This document shows, piece after piece, positions 46,427-55,419 of a stretch of DNA of 64,000 bases. The first letter of the stretch is position 1; every line of letters starts with the position of its first letter. The notes under the pieces were generated by a model. The model saw only the letters and a program-made list of their open reading frames with translations. It was not told the origin of the DNA and did not search any database. Both the position numbers and the translations under genes were made by a program. Source of the DNA: Polaribacter sargassicola (GTDB taxonomy: Bacteria; Bacteroidota; Bacteroidia; Flavobacteriales; Flavobacteriaceae); contig NZ_JAHDAU010000006.1 of the NCBI RefSeq assembly GCF_021991835.1, positions 186,001 to 250,000 of the forward strand, read 5' to 3'.

Positions 46427-47839
46427 ATGAAGTATTTATATATAGGAGTTTTAATATTTATATGTTTTTCTTGTACTTCTGATGGTTTATCTGATGAAGA
46501 ATATATCAGTATAAATTACGAATTAGATGAAGAAAAATTAGTATCTGATTTATCTATTGAAGCTTTTACCGCAGATAAAGCTTTTGGTAGAGGGATTCCT
46601 ATTTTATCAGATTTAGAACTTGCTTTTTTTGGTGTTGGTAATGCCATGTTCGATCAAAGTTGGGTTTCTGCTCCTGCCTCTACTACTTCTAGAGATGGTT
46701 TAGGTCAAATTTTTAACGCAAGAGCCTGTAGTGCTTGTCACTTAAGAGATGGTAGAGGAAAACCTGTCTTAGAAAATGGCGCTGGTTCAGAAGGATTTTT
46801 AATTAGATTAAGTTCTGGTAATGATCTTATAACAGGACCTATAGGTTTTGGTAATTATGGAGATCAATTACAAGATGATTCTAATTTGGGTATTGATAAA
46901 GAAGGTACAATTAACGTTCATTTTGAAACAATAACAGGTACTTATCCTGATGGAGAAACTTACGAATTAAGAAAACCTATTTATACAATTGTTGATGAGA
47001 ATTATGGTAGTTTAAGCAATGCTAAACAATCTCCAAGAGTTGGCCAACAAGTAATAGGTTTAGGTTTTATAGACGCTTTAAGTGAAGCCAGTATTTTAGC
47101 CAATGAAGATATTAATGATATTGATGGTGATGGAATTTCTGGAAAAGCAAATTATGTTTGGAATGTTAAAGAAAATAAATCTACCATTGGTAAATTTGGT
47201 TGGAAAGCCAATCAACCTACATTAGAACAACAAATTGCTGCCGCGTTTAGTGGTGATATGGGATTAACAACTTCTATTTTTCCTGATGAAAATTGTCCTC
47301 CTGGTATTGATTGTGATGAACTTTATAATGGTAATAATGAAGGTGAAACTGTAGAAGTAACCGACACTCAAATGAGCAGAATAATGGTTTATCAAGCAGC
47401 TATTTCCGTTCCAATAAGAAGAGATTATAATACAATTGATGTCTTAGAAGGTAAAGCTTTATTTAGTGAGTTAGAATGTGCTAAGTGCCATATTAATAAT
47501 TTTACAACGGATAATAATTATTCTTTATTAACTCAATTAGAAAACATAACTATAAGACCGTATTCTGATTTTTTATTGCATGATATGGGTGATGATTTAG
47601 CAGATAATAGAGCCGATTTTTTGGCTAACGGAAATGAATGGAGAACACAACCTCTTTGGGGATTAGGAATGATAGAAACCGTAAACGATCATACTTTTTT
47701 ATTACACGATGGAAGAGCTAGAAATATTGAAGAAGCTATTTTATGGCATGGTGGTGAGGCAGAAAATGCCAAAAACAACTTCAAAAATTTATCTAAAGAA
47801 AGTCGTGAACAAGTACTTAAATTTTTAAATTCATTATAA
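46427..47839 (+). CDS. DUF1111 di-haem thiol oxidoreductase-like protein
   Basis: The 470-residue lipoprotein (LIFICFSCTSDGL) has two c-type haem sites: ARACSACHLRDGRG near residue 100 and LECAKCHINNF near residue 345. The pattern fits DUF1111, a di-haem cytochrome family related to MauG/peroxidases and annotated as putative thiol oxidoreductase. The C-terminal ends with FLLHDGRARNIEEAILWHGG, a family signature. It is placed between two imelysins, so electron transfer or oxidation linked to metal or haem uptake is likely. Confidence 0.9.
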   Translation: MKYLYIGVLIFICFSCTSDGLSDEEYISINYELDEEKLVSDLSIEAFTADKAFGRGIPILSDLELAFFGVGNAMFDQSWVSAPASTTSRDGLGQIFNARACSACHLRDGRGKPVLENGAGSEGFLIRLSSGNDLITGPIGFGNYGDQLQDDSNLGIDKEGTINVHFETITGTYPDGETYELRKPIYTIVDENYGSLSNAKQSPRVGQQVIGLGFIDALSEASILANEDINDIDGDGISGKANYVWNVKENKSTIGKFGWKANQPTLEQQIAAAFSGDMGLTTSIFPDENCPPGIDCDELYNGNNEGETVEVTDTQMSRIMVYQAAISVPIRRDYNTIDVLEGKALFSELECAKCHINNFTTDNNYSLLTQLENITIRPYSDFLLHDMGDDLADNRADFLANGNEWRTQPLWGLGMIETVNDHTFLLHDGRARNIEEAILWHGGEAENAKNNFKNLSKESREQVLKFLNSL

Positions 47840-47849
47840 ATAACAAAAA

Positions 47850-48911
47850 ATGAAAAAACTTTTTTTCTTTTTCTTTTCTATAGCTTTTTTATTAGCCTCT
47901 TGTAGCAAAGAAAATTCAGATACTACATCATCAATAGATCTTTTTCATGAAGAATATTATAATGTAAACATATTACCTGCTTTAAATAATTTTAAAACAG
48001 AAATAGAAAAGCAAGTAACTCTTACAGAAGCTTTTCAAACAAATATAAATCAAGAAAACTTTACTGCTTTACAAGAGCAATGGTTAAACTCTGCCATTTC
48101 TTACTCTAAAACTAGAGTTTATAATGTGGTTGATGTAAAATCACTTTATTTTGATATCATCATTTATAATTTTCCTGCAAATCCAACATTAATAGAAGGT
48201 AATATTGCAGATAAAACTACTTTTGATACCGATTATATTAGCAATAGTAGTACAGTTTCTAAAGGTTTAGCGGGTATAGAATATTTGTTATATGAACCAA
48301 ATAATGATAATCTTGCTCTTTTACAAGAAGATTCTTACAGAGTAGATTATTTATTAGCTATTTCTAAAGAAACATTAAGACAAATAAATCTATTAATTGA
48401 TTTTTGGGAAGATGGTTACAAAACAACTTTTTCTAATTACAAAAGCTTATCGTGTATAGAAAATGCACGCTGTTTGGCTTTTAATCAACTTATAAATATT
48501 ATAGATATTATTAGAGTTACTAAAATTGGTAAACCTGCCGGATTAGAAAGTTCTTCTAATATAAATCTAGATATTTTAGAAGCGTACAGAAGTAAAAGTT
48601 CTTTACAACTAATAAAAAGTTCTTTAGAAGAAGTGCAAAATGCATATACTTTAAGTAGTGTAAATTTTGCAAATATTGTTGATGAAATAGCGGGTTCTAC
48701 AGAAATTTCTACAGAAATTGACAACAGTTTTACTACCGTTTTTAACAATATTGATGCCATTGATAACAATTTATACACAGCAATTTCTAATGGTGATGAA
48801 AGTGTAGAAACTCTTTACACTTCTTTATTTAGTTTATTGCAATATTTTTCTGTAGATGCAGCAAGTACATTGTCTGTTAATGTTTTACCTACAGATAATG
48901 ACGGAGATTAA
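47850..48911 (+). CDS. Imelysin family lipoprotein, divergent motif
   Basis: The 353-residue lipoprotein (FLLASCSKENSD) is imelysin-like and helical. The motif region reads GLAGIEYLLYEPN, so the GxHxxE histidine is replaced by Ala. Other imelysin features (FTALQEQWLNSAISYSKTRV) are kept. It starts 10 bases after the DUF1111 stop and is cotranscribed with it. Loss of the His suggests a different ligand or a structural role. Confidence 0.82.
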   Translation: MKKLFFFFFSIAFLLASCSKENSDTTSSIDLFHEEYYNVNILPALNNFKTEIEKQVTLTEAFQTNINQENFTALQEQWLNSAISYSKTRVYNVVDVKSLYFDIIIYNFPANPTLIEGNIADKTTFDTDYISNSSTVSKGLAGIEYLLYEPNNDNLALLQEDSYRVDYLLAISKETLRQINLLIDFWEDGYKTTFSNYKSLSCIENARCLAFNQLINIIDIIRVTKIGKPAGLESSSNINLDILEAYRSKSSLQLIKSSLEEVQNAYTLSSVNFANIVDEIAGSTEISTEIDNSFTTVFNNIDAIDNNLYTAISNGDESVETLYTSLFSLLQYFSVDAASTLSVNVLPTDNDGD

Positions 48912-48949
48912 CTATAGTATTTGAAAGAAACTTTTATAAAAATCAAACA

Positions 48950-48988
48950 AAAAAACAACCTATAATTAAATTGTAGGTTGTTTTTTTT
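48950..48988. terminator. Bidirectional terminator at the centre of the imelysin locus
   Basis: AACAACCTA (48954-48962) pairs with TAGGTTGTT (48974-48982), followed by eight T on the plus strand and preceded by eight A. It serves the two converging operons. Confidence 0.85.
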
Positions 48989-49007
48989 ACTTCTAAGTTT
49001 ATTAATT

Positions 49008-51407
49008 TTAAAACTTAAACTCTAAAGTAATGTAATAATTTCTTGGTGACGATGGAATAATACCCGGTCCTGGATAACCTGTGGCTCTGCGTGTAAAATA
49101 ACTATTATCTAACAGATTATTTACTCCTGTTTCTATCTTTAAAAACTTGTATTTATAAGAAGCAGAAACATCTAAAATATCATACGCTGGTATTTCTCCA
49201 GTAACGCCGCTTATACTACCTCCTGTTGCGTTAGTTGCATCAGAAAATTGACGCGATAAATAAGAATATTGAATGCTTGCTAAAAAGTCTTTATAACCAA
49301 AACGAGCTCCTGTTTTTATATTGATGTTTGGTATAAATTCAACCTGATTACCTACTACTCCATTAATTTCTGACTTTGTATATTCTGATGTTATAAAAGA
49401 AGAATTAATAAAGTAATTTAATACATAATTAGAATTATTGATAAACAGTTTTTTTAGATTAAAATCAATCAAACTTTCTATTCCTAAAATTCTGGCATCA
49501 CCAATATTATCTCTTTCTGCTTTACCGTCATCTCTTGTGTAAATATTAATTCTATCATTATAAAACAAACCAAAAACATTGGCATCATAAGAAAAAAAGT
49601 TTTTATAATTTCCTCTAAAACCAGCATCAATAGTAAACCCTTTTTCATCTGTAATATCTGGTGAAATTTCAAAAGCAGGGTTTGCTGTACTTATATCAGA
49701 AAATGTTACAGAACGGTAATTTTGAGATATATTACCATAAAATTCTGTTGTTTTATTTAATTTATAACTAGATCCTAAGCCTAATAAAACAAAAGTTCTT
49801 TCGTTAGTTTCTTCTTCATCTCTTAGGTTTTCATTAATTACATTTCCTGCAGCATCGGTAACAATATCTTTTATAATTTCGTCTCTTTTTGTGTTGATGT
49901 ACTCTAATCTAAAACCAGGTGTAATTGATAATTTATCATTTATATAAAAAATATTTTCACCAAATAAGCATGTATTTAAATTCGGGAATTTACTGTCAGA
50001 CTGGTTTGCATAATCTGGATATTCATCTAAATACATATTAAAATCGGCATCAGAACCATCAGAACCAGGACCTTGCATATTGGTGTTTTTTGCTTTGTAA
50101 AATTTTGTACCAATTAAAAAAGTAGACTTTTTATCAAAAATGGTATAATTATTTACCAAACGAGACTCAAAACCAAAGTTTTTAAATGTACCTTTTATCA
50201 AATCTCTTTCTTCACCAGAATCAACTTGATTTACTCTATTGGTTCTAAAACCTAATGCATCTCTAGAAGCATCTAATCCAAAGAAATTAAAAGAAAAATT
50301 GGTGTTATCAGAAAAAGCATGTTCCCATTTTAAATTATATAAAAACCATTCTACTTGAAACCAATTACGTGCTCTGTTACTTTGTAACGGCTCTTCGTTA
50401 AACATATCATCAGTTAAACCGCCTGCTTGTTGCGCTAAATATTTTAAACCTGTTAACTCTAAAGACAACTTGCTTTTATTATTTATTTGATACCCTAAAT
50501 GTGCAAATATGTTGGTAGATTCAAATTCAGAATTTGGTCTAAAACCGTCTCCTTTTTTATAATTGATGTAGGCATAATAACTAAACTTACCATACGTATT
50601 ACTTAAACTTGTAAAATTTGTATACAAACCATAACTTCCCAAAGTATTTCTAAAAACAATTTCTTGGTTTTTTGTTGGTTTTTTAGTGATAAAATTAACC
50701 AAACCTCCAAATTGCGTTCCGTATTGTAAAGAAGCAGCACCTCTAATTACTTGTATTTCATCCAATCCTTCGGATGCGGGTGTATAATAACTTTCTGGAT
50801 ATCCTAAAACATCTGCACTAATATCGTATCCGTTTTGGCGAGTATTAAAATTAGCAGTTCTATTAGGATCTAAACCCCTACCGCCAATGTTTAATTGCAA
50901 ACCTGCATCATCATTTTGATAAATATTTAAACCTGCAACTTGATTAAAAATTTGACGCGCATTATTGGTAGATAAAGCTGCTGCGGACTGATTAACTAAA
51001 ACCACTTCTGTTTTTTTACCCGCATAAATTGCAGTGCCTTCTACATCTTTAAGCCTTTTTAACTCAAAAACTTTACGTTTTCTAGATTTAATTTCAATTT
51101 CTGATAATTCTTCTGAGAAAGAATCTAATACAATTTTTATATCTGTGTAATTATCTACCTTTAAAACAACTCTTTTAACTTTATAATTATCCGCATAAAA
51201 AACTAAAGAAACCGTTTTAGTATTTATAGAAAAAGAAAATGCTCCCAAAGTATTTGTTTCTGCTAACAAACCACCAGATTCATTATAAATTTCTACTTTA
51301 TTTAAAGTCTTGTTTTCATCAGAAACTACGGTTCCTGATACTTTATACTGACTGTAAATTGTAGTTTGTATTAGGGTAAAAACGATTAAAAAGAATCTAA
51401 ATTTCAT
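49008..51407 (-). CDS. TonB-dependent receptor, FecA-like
   Basis: The 799-residue outer-membrane receptor has a signal peptide, a carboxypeptidase-regulatory-like domain (YKVSGTVVSDENKTLNKVEI), then a TonB plug (QIFNQVAGLNIYQND and GLQLNIGGRGLDPNRTANF) and a beta barrel ending ITLEFKF. The plug sequence LNIGGRGLDPNRTANFNTRQ resembles iron-dicitrate and similar siderophore receptors. It is four bases from the HTTM gene, and its place in the imelysin locus supports import of iron, haem or another metal complex. Confidence 0.9.
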   Translation of the reverse strand: MKFRFFLIVFTLIQTTIYSQYKVSGTVVSDENKTLNKVEIYNESGGLLAETNTLGAFSFSINTKTVSLVFYADNYKVKRVVLKVDNYTDIKIVLDSFSEELSEIEIKSRKRKVFELKRLKDVEGTAIYAGKKTEVVLVNQSAAALSTNNARQIFNQVAGLNIYQNDDAGLQLNIGGRGLDPNRTANFNTRQNGYDISADVLGYPESYYTPASEGLDEIQVIRGAASLQYGTQFGGLVNFITKKPTKNQEIVFRNTLGSYGLYTNFTSLSNTYGKFSYYAYINYKKGDGFRPNSEFESTNIFAHLGYQINNKSKLSLELTGLKYLAQQAGGLTDDMFNEEPLQSNRARNWFQVEWFLYNLKWEHAFSDNTNFSFNFFGLDASRDALGFRTNRVNQVDSGEERDLIKGTFKNFGFESRLVNNYTIFDKKSTFLIGTKFYKAKNTNMQGPGSDGSDADFNMYLDEYPDYANQSDSKFPNLNTCLFGENIFYINDKLSITPGFRLEYINTKRDEIIKDIVTDAAGNVINENLRDEEETNERTFVLLGLGSSYKLNKTTEFYGNISQNYRSVTFSDISTANPAFEISPDITDEKGFTIDAGFRGNYKNFFSYDANVFGLFYNDRINIYTRDDGKAERDNIGDARILGIESLIDFNLKKLFINNSNYVLNYFINSSFITSEYTKSEINGVVGNQVEFIPNINIKTGARFGYKDFLASIQYSYLSRQFSDATNATGGSISGVTGEIPAYDILDVSASYKYKFLKIETGVNNLLDNSYFTRRATGYPGPGIIPSSPRNYYITLEFKF

Positions 51408-51411
51408 ATAT

Positions 51412-52797
51412 CTATAGTCCTGTTATTTTTATGTTTGATGAAAACGGAATAATCCAATCTTTGTGTTTAAAGCTTTCTTTTTGTTGATATAAATCTACTT
51501 TTGAATCGATATATCTAGTACTTAAGCGTCCGTTTAAAGCCACGTAACTTTCTGCAAAAATAGCTATATTTTTATGTCCTTGGCTTTTAAAATGATCTCC
51601 TAAAAAATGTGCATATTCTAAAATAAAATCGGGCTGAAAACTCATTTGTTTTTCTTGAAATGTGGTTAAAAAATCTTTGTTATCCACCATAAAAAAACGC
51701 CCTGTTTTTGTGTCTACTACTTTAAAATTTGTCATTCCTGCTTTTTCCATTAGCATTACTCGCCAAGAAAAACGATATCCTTCTTCTGTCCAAAATAATT
51801 CTCCCGGATATAATAAATATCTAAAAGGTAATACAAGCTGAATGATTAGAAATAGACTTAAAAACGGAATAAATAATTTTCTCTTATTTGTTGAAAAATT
51901 ATAATTATTAATTAATTTTAGATTTCTCGACTGCGCTCGAAATGACAATTTTGACAAAAAATTTTTTATGAAATCAATAATTTTTTGATGAAATTTAGCA
52001 TCAAAAAATATTAATGTAGAAACAATCATTATAAAAGGAAACATGCCAATTGGAAATAAAACTCTAGTAAAAACATGAAAAATCACTACCAATACAAAAG
52101 CAAAAATTCTAGTTCTTTTGTACAATAACAAAAACGGAATAGACAAATCGTACAACATTCCAGACCAACTCATGGCAAAATGAAACCATTCTTGTTGCAT
52201 AAAGTTATTACCAATTAAAGGCAAATCGTATTTAGAAGGCAACCAAATTTTTAGCGGCATTGCTCTAAATAACCAATCGGAATTTAATTTTGCCAAACCA
52301 GCATAAAAATAGACAATACCCAAAAGTATTTTAATAATATCTATTGTCCATTTTGGTATGTTGATATATTTCTTTTTTTTAAATAAATTATCAATAGAAA
52401 AAGTAGCATTTGCAGGTAAAAAAATAAGTACAAAACTTATAATCGTTATAAAATAATAATGATTTAAATAAGTAGTTTTATCCATTAATTCTATATAAGT
52501 AAAAGATAGAAAGAAGGTAATTATTGCCAGTCTATATTTATAACCAACAGCTATAAATAGTGCTGATAAACCACAAATAACAAATAATAAATAAGTGTAA
52601 TTTCCTATTGGCTTTATCCAACTAAAACCATAATAAGAAAAAAACATTTTTGGTTCTAAGTACAGTTTTTCTATCCAACCGTTTGCCCAAAAACGGACAA
52701 TGCTAGCAAACATCATTAAACCAAAAAACAAACGAAACACAGCCAAAGGAGCTGCGTTTGTTTGTTCTTTAAAATTGTACTTCAAAAATTTCATCAA
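51412..52797 (-). CDS. HTTM membrane protein (gamma-carboxylase-like)
   Basis: The 461-residue protein has many membrane helices of the HTTM type, the membrane domain of vitamin K-dependent gamma-carboxylase. Signatures are FWANGWIEKLYLEPKMFFSY, YYFITIISFVLIFLPANA and LAKLNSDWLFRAMPLKIWLP. It ends in a soluble C-terminal part. Bacterial HTTM proteins are uncharacterised, but this one is four bases from the TonB receptor and near imelysins, which suggests a linked role. At about residues 286-293 the sequence SFRAQSRNL is unusual and comes from an inserted repeat (51921-51946). The start has M-M; either ATG is possible. Confidence 0.85.
   Translation of the reverse strand: MMKFLKYNFKEQTNAAPLAVFRLFFGLMMFASIVRFWANGWIEKLYLEPKMFFSYYGFSWIKPIGNYTYLLFVICGLSALFIAVGYKYRLAIITFFLSFTYIELMDKTTYLNHYYFITIISFVLIFLPANATFSIDNLFKKKKYINIPKWTIDIIKILLGIVYFYAGLAKLNSDWLFRAMPLKIWLPSKYDLPLIGNNFMQQEWFHFAMSWSGMLYDLSIPFLLLYKRTRIFAFVLVVIFHVFTRVLFPIGMFPFIMIVSTLIFFDAKFHQKIIDFIKNFLSKLSFRAQSRNLKLINNYNFSTNKRKLFIPFLSLFLIIQLVLPFRYLLYPGELFWTEEGYRFSWRVMLMEKAGMTNFKVVDTKTGRFFMVDNKDFLTTFQEKQMSFQPDFILEYAHFLGDHFKSQGHKNIAIFAESYVALNGRLSTRYIDSKVDLYQQKESFKHKDWIIPFSSNIKITGL
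51921..51946. repeat. REP-like repeat inside the HTTM coding sequence
   Basis: GATTTCTCGACTGCGCTCGA plus AATGAC is a GC-rich island in an AT-rich gene. Its inverse begins GTCATTTCGAGCGCAGTCGA. From memory this is a widespread bacterial intergenic repeat type, common in Bacteroidota. Here it lies in frame within the HTTM gene and codes for part of SFRAQSRNL. It contains an imperfect hairpin. Confidence 0.6.
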
Positions 52798-52858
52798 AAT
52801 AAAAAACCTAAGATTTTATCTATTAGTAAATTCTTAGGGTTTGATTTATACTAATATT

Positions 52859-53968
52859 TTAATCTCCATCTGCATCAACATAATCTACACTTATATTAAA
52901 AGCTTGTAGCATATCTACTTTTAGTAAAACTACTACTTTTTGTAATTCATCATAAGCTTTTAAAATAGCGATATCATTTGTATTAATTTGCTCGTAAAAA
53001 TCTGAATTTAATGTGTTTATTTGAGTTCTTGCTACTTCTATTTGATTGATAATACTTGTAGAAATATCTTCTCTTTCTATATCTATTAAGTAATCATCAA
53101 AACCAACACCAGCTGTTGATGAGTTATAATGATTTCCTTTAAACAAAGCCTCTACAGCTACTAAAGCTTCTAAAGCTAATTCTTTAGAGTAAATTCTACT
53201 ATAATATGCCTCTACTTTTTCTGGCAAAGCTGTTGATGAAAATACTCCTGCAGGAATACCAAACTTATTGGCTCTCAATCCTTTTTCGTAATAATAAACG
53301 TAATCATTAACCAATATATTTACAGCACTTGTTGCTGTATTAGATGTACTTGAAACAAACTCATTTCTATAACTAGACCAATCTATAAAAACTTGCTCTG
53401 TTAAGGTAGTCATTTGATTTAAAACATCAGTTAGGTAATTTTTGTAACCTTCAGAATTTTCATCTGTTGTGTATTTTTCAATGATAGTAACATCTGAATC
53501 TGCAACACCATATAATAAATAATCTATGGCAGGAAAACCTTGTGCATCTTGGTTATTTACACTAGTTAAATCATAAGAACCATTAGAAATGTTTGTTTCT
53601 ACATCTAAAACGGTTAACGGATATACATTCATGTAAAATGAATATTGAATCTCTTCTGCTTTACCAAAGTTAAAAACTTCTAAATATTGCCAAGTTTTAT
53701 ATGCTACTAACCAAGAAGATCTTAAATTTTCTAAATTTGTTTGATTTGGAGTTTCCGTAAACGTTTCTCCAGCAGACTTTAAAGCTGTCATTTTTGTGCT
53801 AAAGTCTGTGTAGGCAGGAATAATAATATTGTCTGCAATATTGGTTAACATTGCACCTCTATCAAAATTATCTACAACTATTTCTTCCTCTTCTTCTGAT
53901 GTTGATGAACTACATGAAACAAAAATTGTTGCAACAAATATAAAAAGGATATGAACTTTTTTAATCAT
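52859..53968 (-). CDS. Imelysin family lipoprotein, third paralog
   Basis: The mature lipoprotein follows the signal MIKKVHILFIFVATIFVSC. I took the ATG at 53968 because the upstream in-frame Met (54019) would add a non-signal extension. The 369 residues are imelysin-like (FSTKMTALKSAGETFTE, LVAYKTWQYLEVFNFGKAE). The motif region reads GFPAIDYLLYGV, so both the His and the Glu of GxHxxE are changed. It lies 61 bases upstream of the HTTM gene and 88 bases past the DUF4856 gene. Confidence 0.83.
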   Translation of the reverse strand: MIKKVHILFIFVATIFVSCSSSTSEEEEEIVVDNFDRGAMLTNIADNIIIPAYTDFSTKMTALKSAGETFTETPNQTNLENLRSSWLVAYKTWQYLEVFNFGKAEEIQYSFYMNVYPLTVLDVETNISNGSYDLTSVNNQDAQGFPAIDYLLYGVADSDVTIIEKYTTDENSEGYKNYLTDVLNQMTTLTEQVFIDWSSYRNEFVSSTSNTATSAVNILVNDYVYYYEKGLRANKFGIPAGVFSSTALPEKVEAYYSRIYSKELALEALVAVEALFKGNHYNSSTAGVGFDDYLIDIEREDISTSIINQIEVARTQINTLNSDFYEQINTNDIAILKAYDELQKVVVLLKVDMLQAFNISVDYVDADGD

Positions 53969-54056
53969 TTTATTCTTATTAAATCTAAATATATTGCAAA
54001 AATAAGGAAAAGAAATCAATTGAGATTTCTTTTCCGTTCTTATAAATTTTAGACTA

Positions 54057-55247
54057 TTAACTACCTGCTTGAGTAACAGTAAAGTTAAATTTAGATGCTA
54101 TAGTATTAGAAATATCATCTAAAGTTGTAGATGTTACATCCCAAAAACCATTACCTGCTTGTAAAGTACTCATAAATCCATCTACTTCAGATTTTGTAAG
54201 ATATGGCTCTGTAGAATTTGGTTTTCTTGTAAACTGTAAGCTATAAACAAAACCTAAACCTTCTGATAAGTCATGAAAAGCAGAAGCGTAATCTGAACCT
54301 AAATTTGCTTTACCTTGTTGTAAATAATACACAGCTCTTATACCAATAATTTCAGAAATTTTTTCTTTTATTATAGCTGCTTGCTCATCTCTTGTTGTAT
54401 AATCTTTATTTACAATTGCAGCTCTACCTAATTTAAAAGCATCATAAATATCTGCAGCAATTCCTGTAAAATCTGCATCACCTTCTACTCTATCTAAATA
54501 CTTGTTTAAAAAACTATCGGCACCTAAAACAGGTAATGTTACATCTGCTTCTAAGCCGTATAAATAACCAAAAGCTTCATCCCATTTATGCTCCATTGTA
54601 GTATAATTGTTATCGCCATCTAAAACATCTGCATCATTATTTGCTACGTTGTCTCCAGCATCTAAAACAGCTGGACTTAAATAATTGTTTAAGATTTGAT
54701 CTACCATTAAACCACCAATAAGACCTTTGTTTATTACTTGGTTGTATTCTAATCCTTTTGCATTTACATATCTTGTAGATCCTCCACCTGCTTCTTGAAT
54801 TTTACCTGCTGTACCAGAAACGGCATCTACATTCCAATTAGGATAAACTTCGCTTACTTGTGCTGCTATCCACGAATCAAATTGAGATTTAATTAGAGAT
54901 GCATCTGATGTGTTTGCAGAATAAAAATCTGTTGAAGCTGCTGTTTTACTTCTTATACTTTTATCTGAAGCATTTAAATCTGCATCAGAAAAATTTGATT
55001 CTCCTTCAGAATGTGCAAATTTACCACTTAAAGAGGCTGTTGTTTGGGTATTATCTGAAAGTGCAGATACAAACTCCTCTCCCATTTCTATTCTTGTAGT
55101 TTGTCCTGAAAAACTTACAGTTGTTATACCATTTCTTTCAAATGTATAAGTTGATGGTGCTACTGTTAATTGTGTATCGTCTTCATTGTTATTGTTACAC
55201 GAAATTAAAACTGTTGCAATTGCTAATGATAAAATAATCTTCCTCAT
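54057..55247 (-). CDS. DUF4856 lipoprotein
   Basis: The 396-residue lipoprotein (ATVLISCNNNNEDD) matches DUF4856: YTFERNGITTVSFSGQTTRI, YNQVINKGLIGGLMVDQIL, EHKWDEAFGYLYGLE and the C-terminal DLSEGLGFVYSLQFTRKPN. These proteins occur next to imelysins in many Bacteroidota and may belong to the same helical superfamily, but no function is known. It starts the minus-strand operon DUF4856-imelysin-HTTM-TonB receptor. Confidence 0.85.
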   Translation of the reverse strand: MRKIILSLAIATVLISCNNNNEDDTQLTVAPSTYTFERNGITTVSFSGQTTRIEMGEEFVSALSDNTQTTASLSGKFAHSEGESNFSDADLNASDKSIRSKTAASTDFYSANTSDASLIKSQFDSWIAAQVSEVYPNWNVDAVSGTAGKIQEAGGGSTRYVNAKGLEYNQVINKGLIGGLMVDQILNNYLSPAVLDAGDNVANNDADVLDGDNNYTTMEHKWDEAFGYLYGLEADVTLPVLGADSFLNKYLDRVEGDADFTGIAADIYDAFKLGRAAIVNKDYTTRDEQAAIIKEKISEIIGIRAVYYLQQGKANLGSDYASAFHDLSEGLGFVYSLQFTRKPNSTEPYLTKSEVDGFMSTLQAGNGFWDVTSTTLDDISNTIASKFNFTVTQAGS

Positions 55248-55327
55248 CTTTTATTTAGATTAAATTTAAATACTGTTAATTTGATACAATATTACATCTC
55301 AGATTTTTTTTTAATCTCTTTATGCGA

Positions 55328-55381
55328 TGAAATGACTTTTTAACAAGTTAAATTGTAATTTTTTATAAGTTGAAATGACTT
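55328..55381 (-). promoter_or_regulatory. Paired 11-bp direct repeats upstream of the DUF4856 operon
   Basis: AAGTCATTTCA occurs twice on the minus strand (55381-55371 and 55338-55328), 43 bases apart, about four helical turns. The core AAGTCATTT also occurs once upstream of the imelysin gene at 45127 in matching orientation. The repeats lie about 80-135 bases before the ATG at 55247. Confidence 0.45.
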
Positions 55382-55419
55382 GATTAGAAGATTTTAATCA
55401 AAAAAAGATAATTATAGGT

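Noticed and set aside
53969..54019. Upstream ATG of the third imelysin
   Set aside because: It would put a non-signal stretch ahead of a clear lipoprotein signal that begins at 53968.
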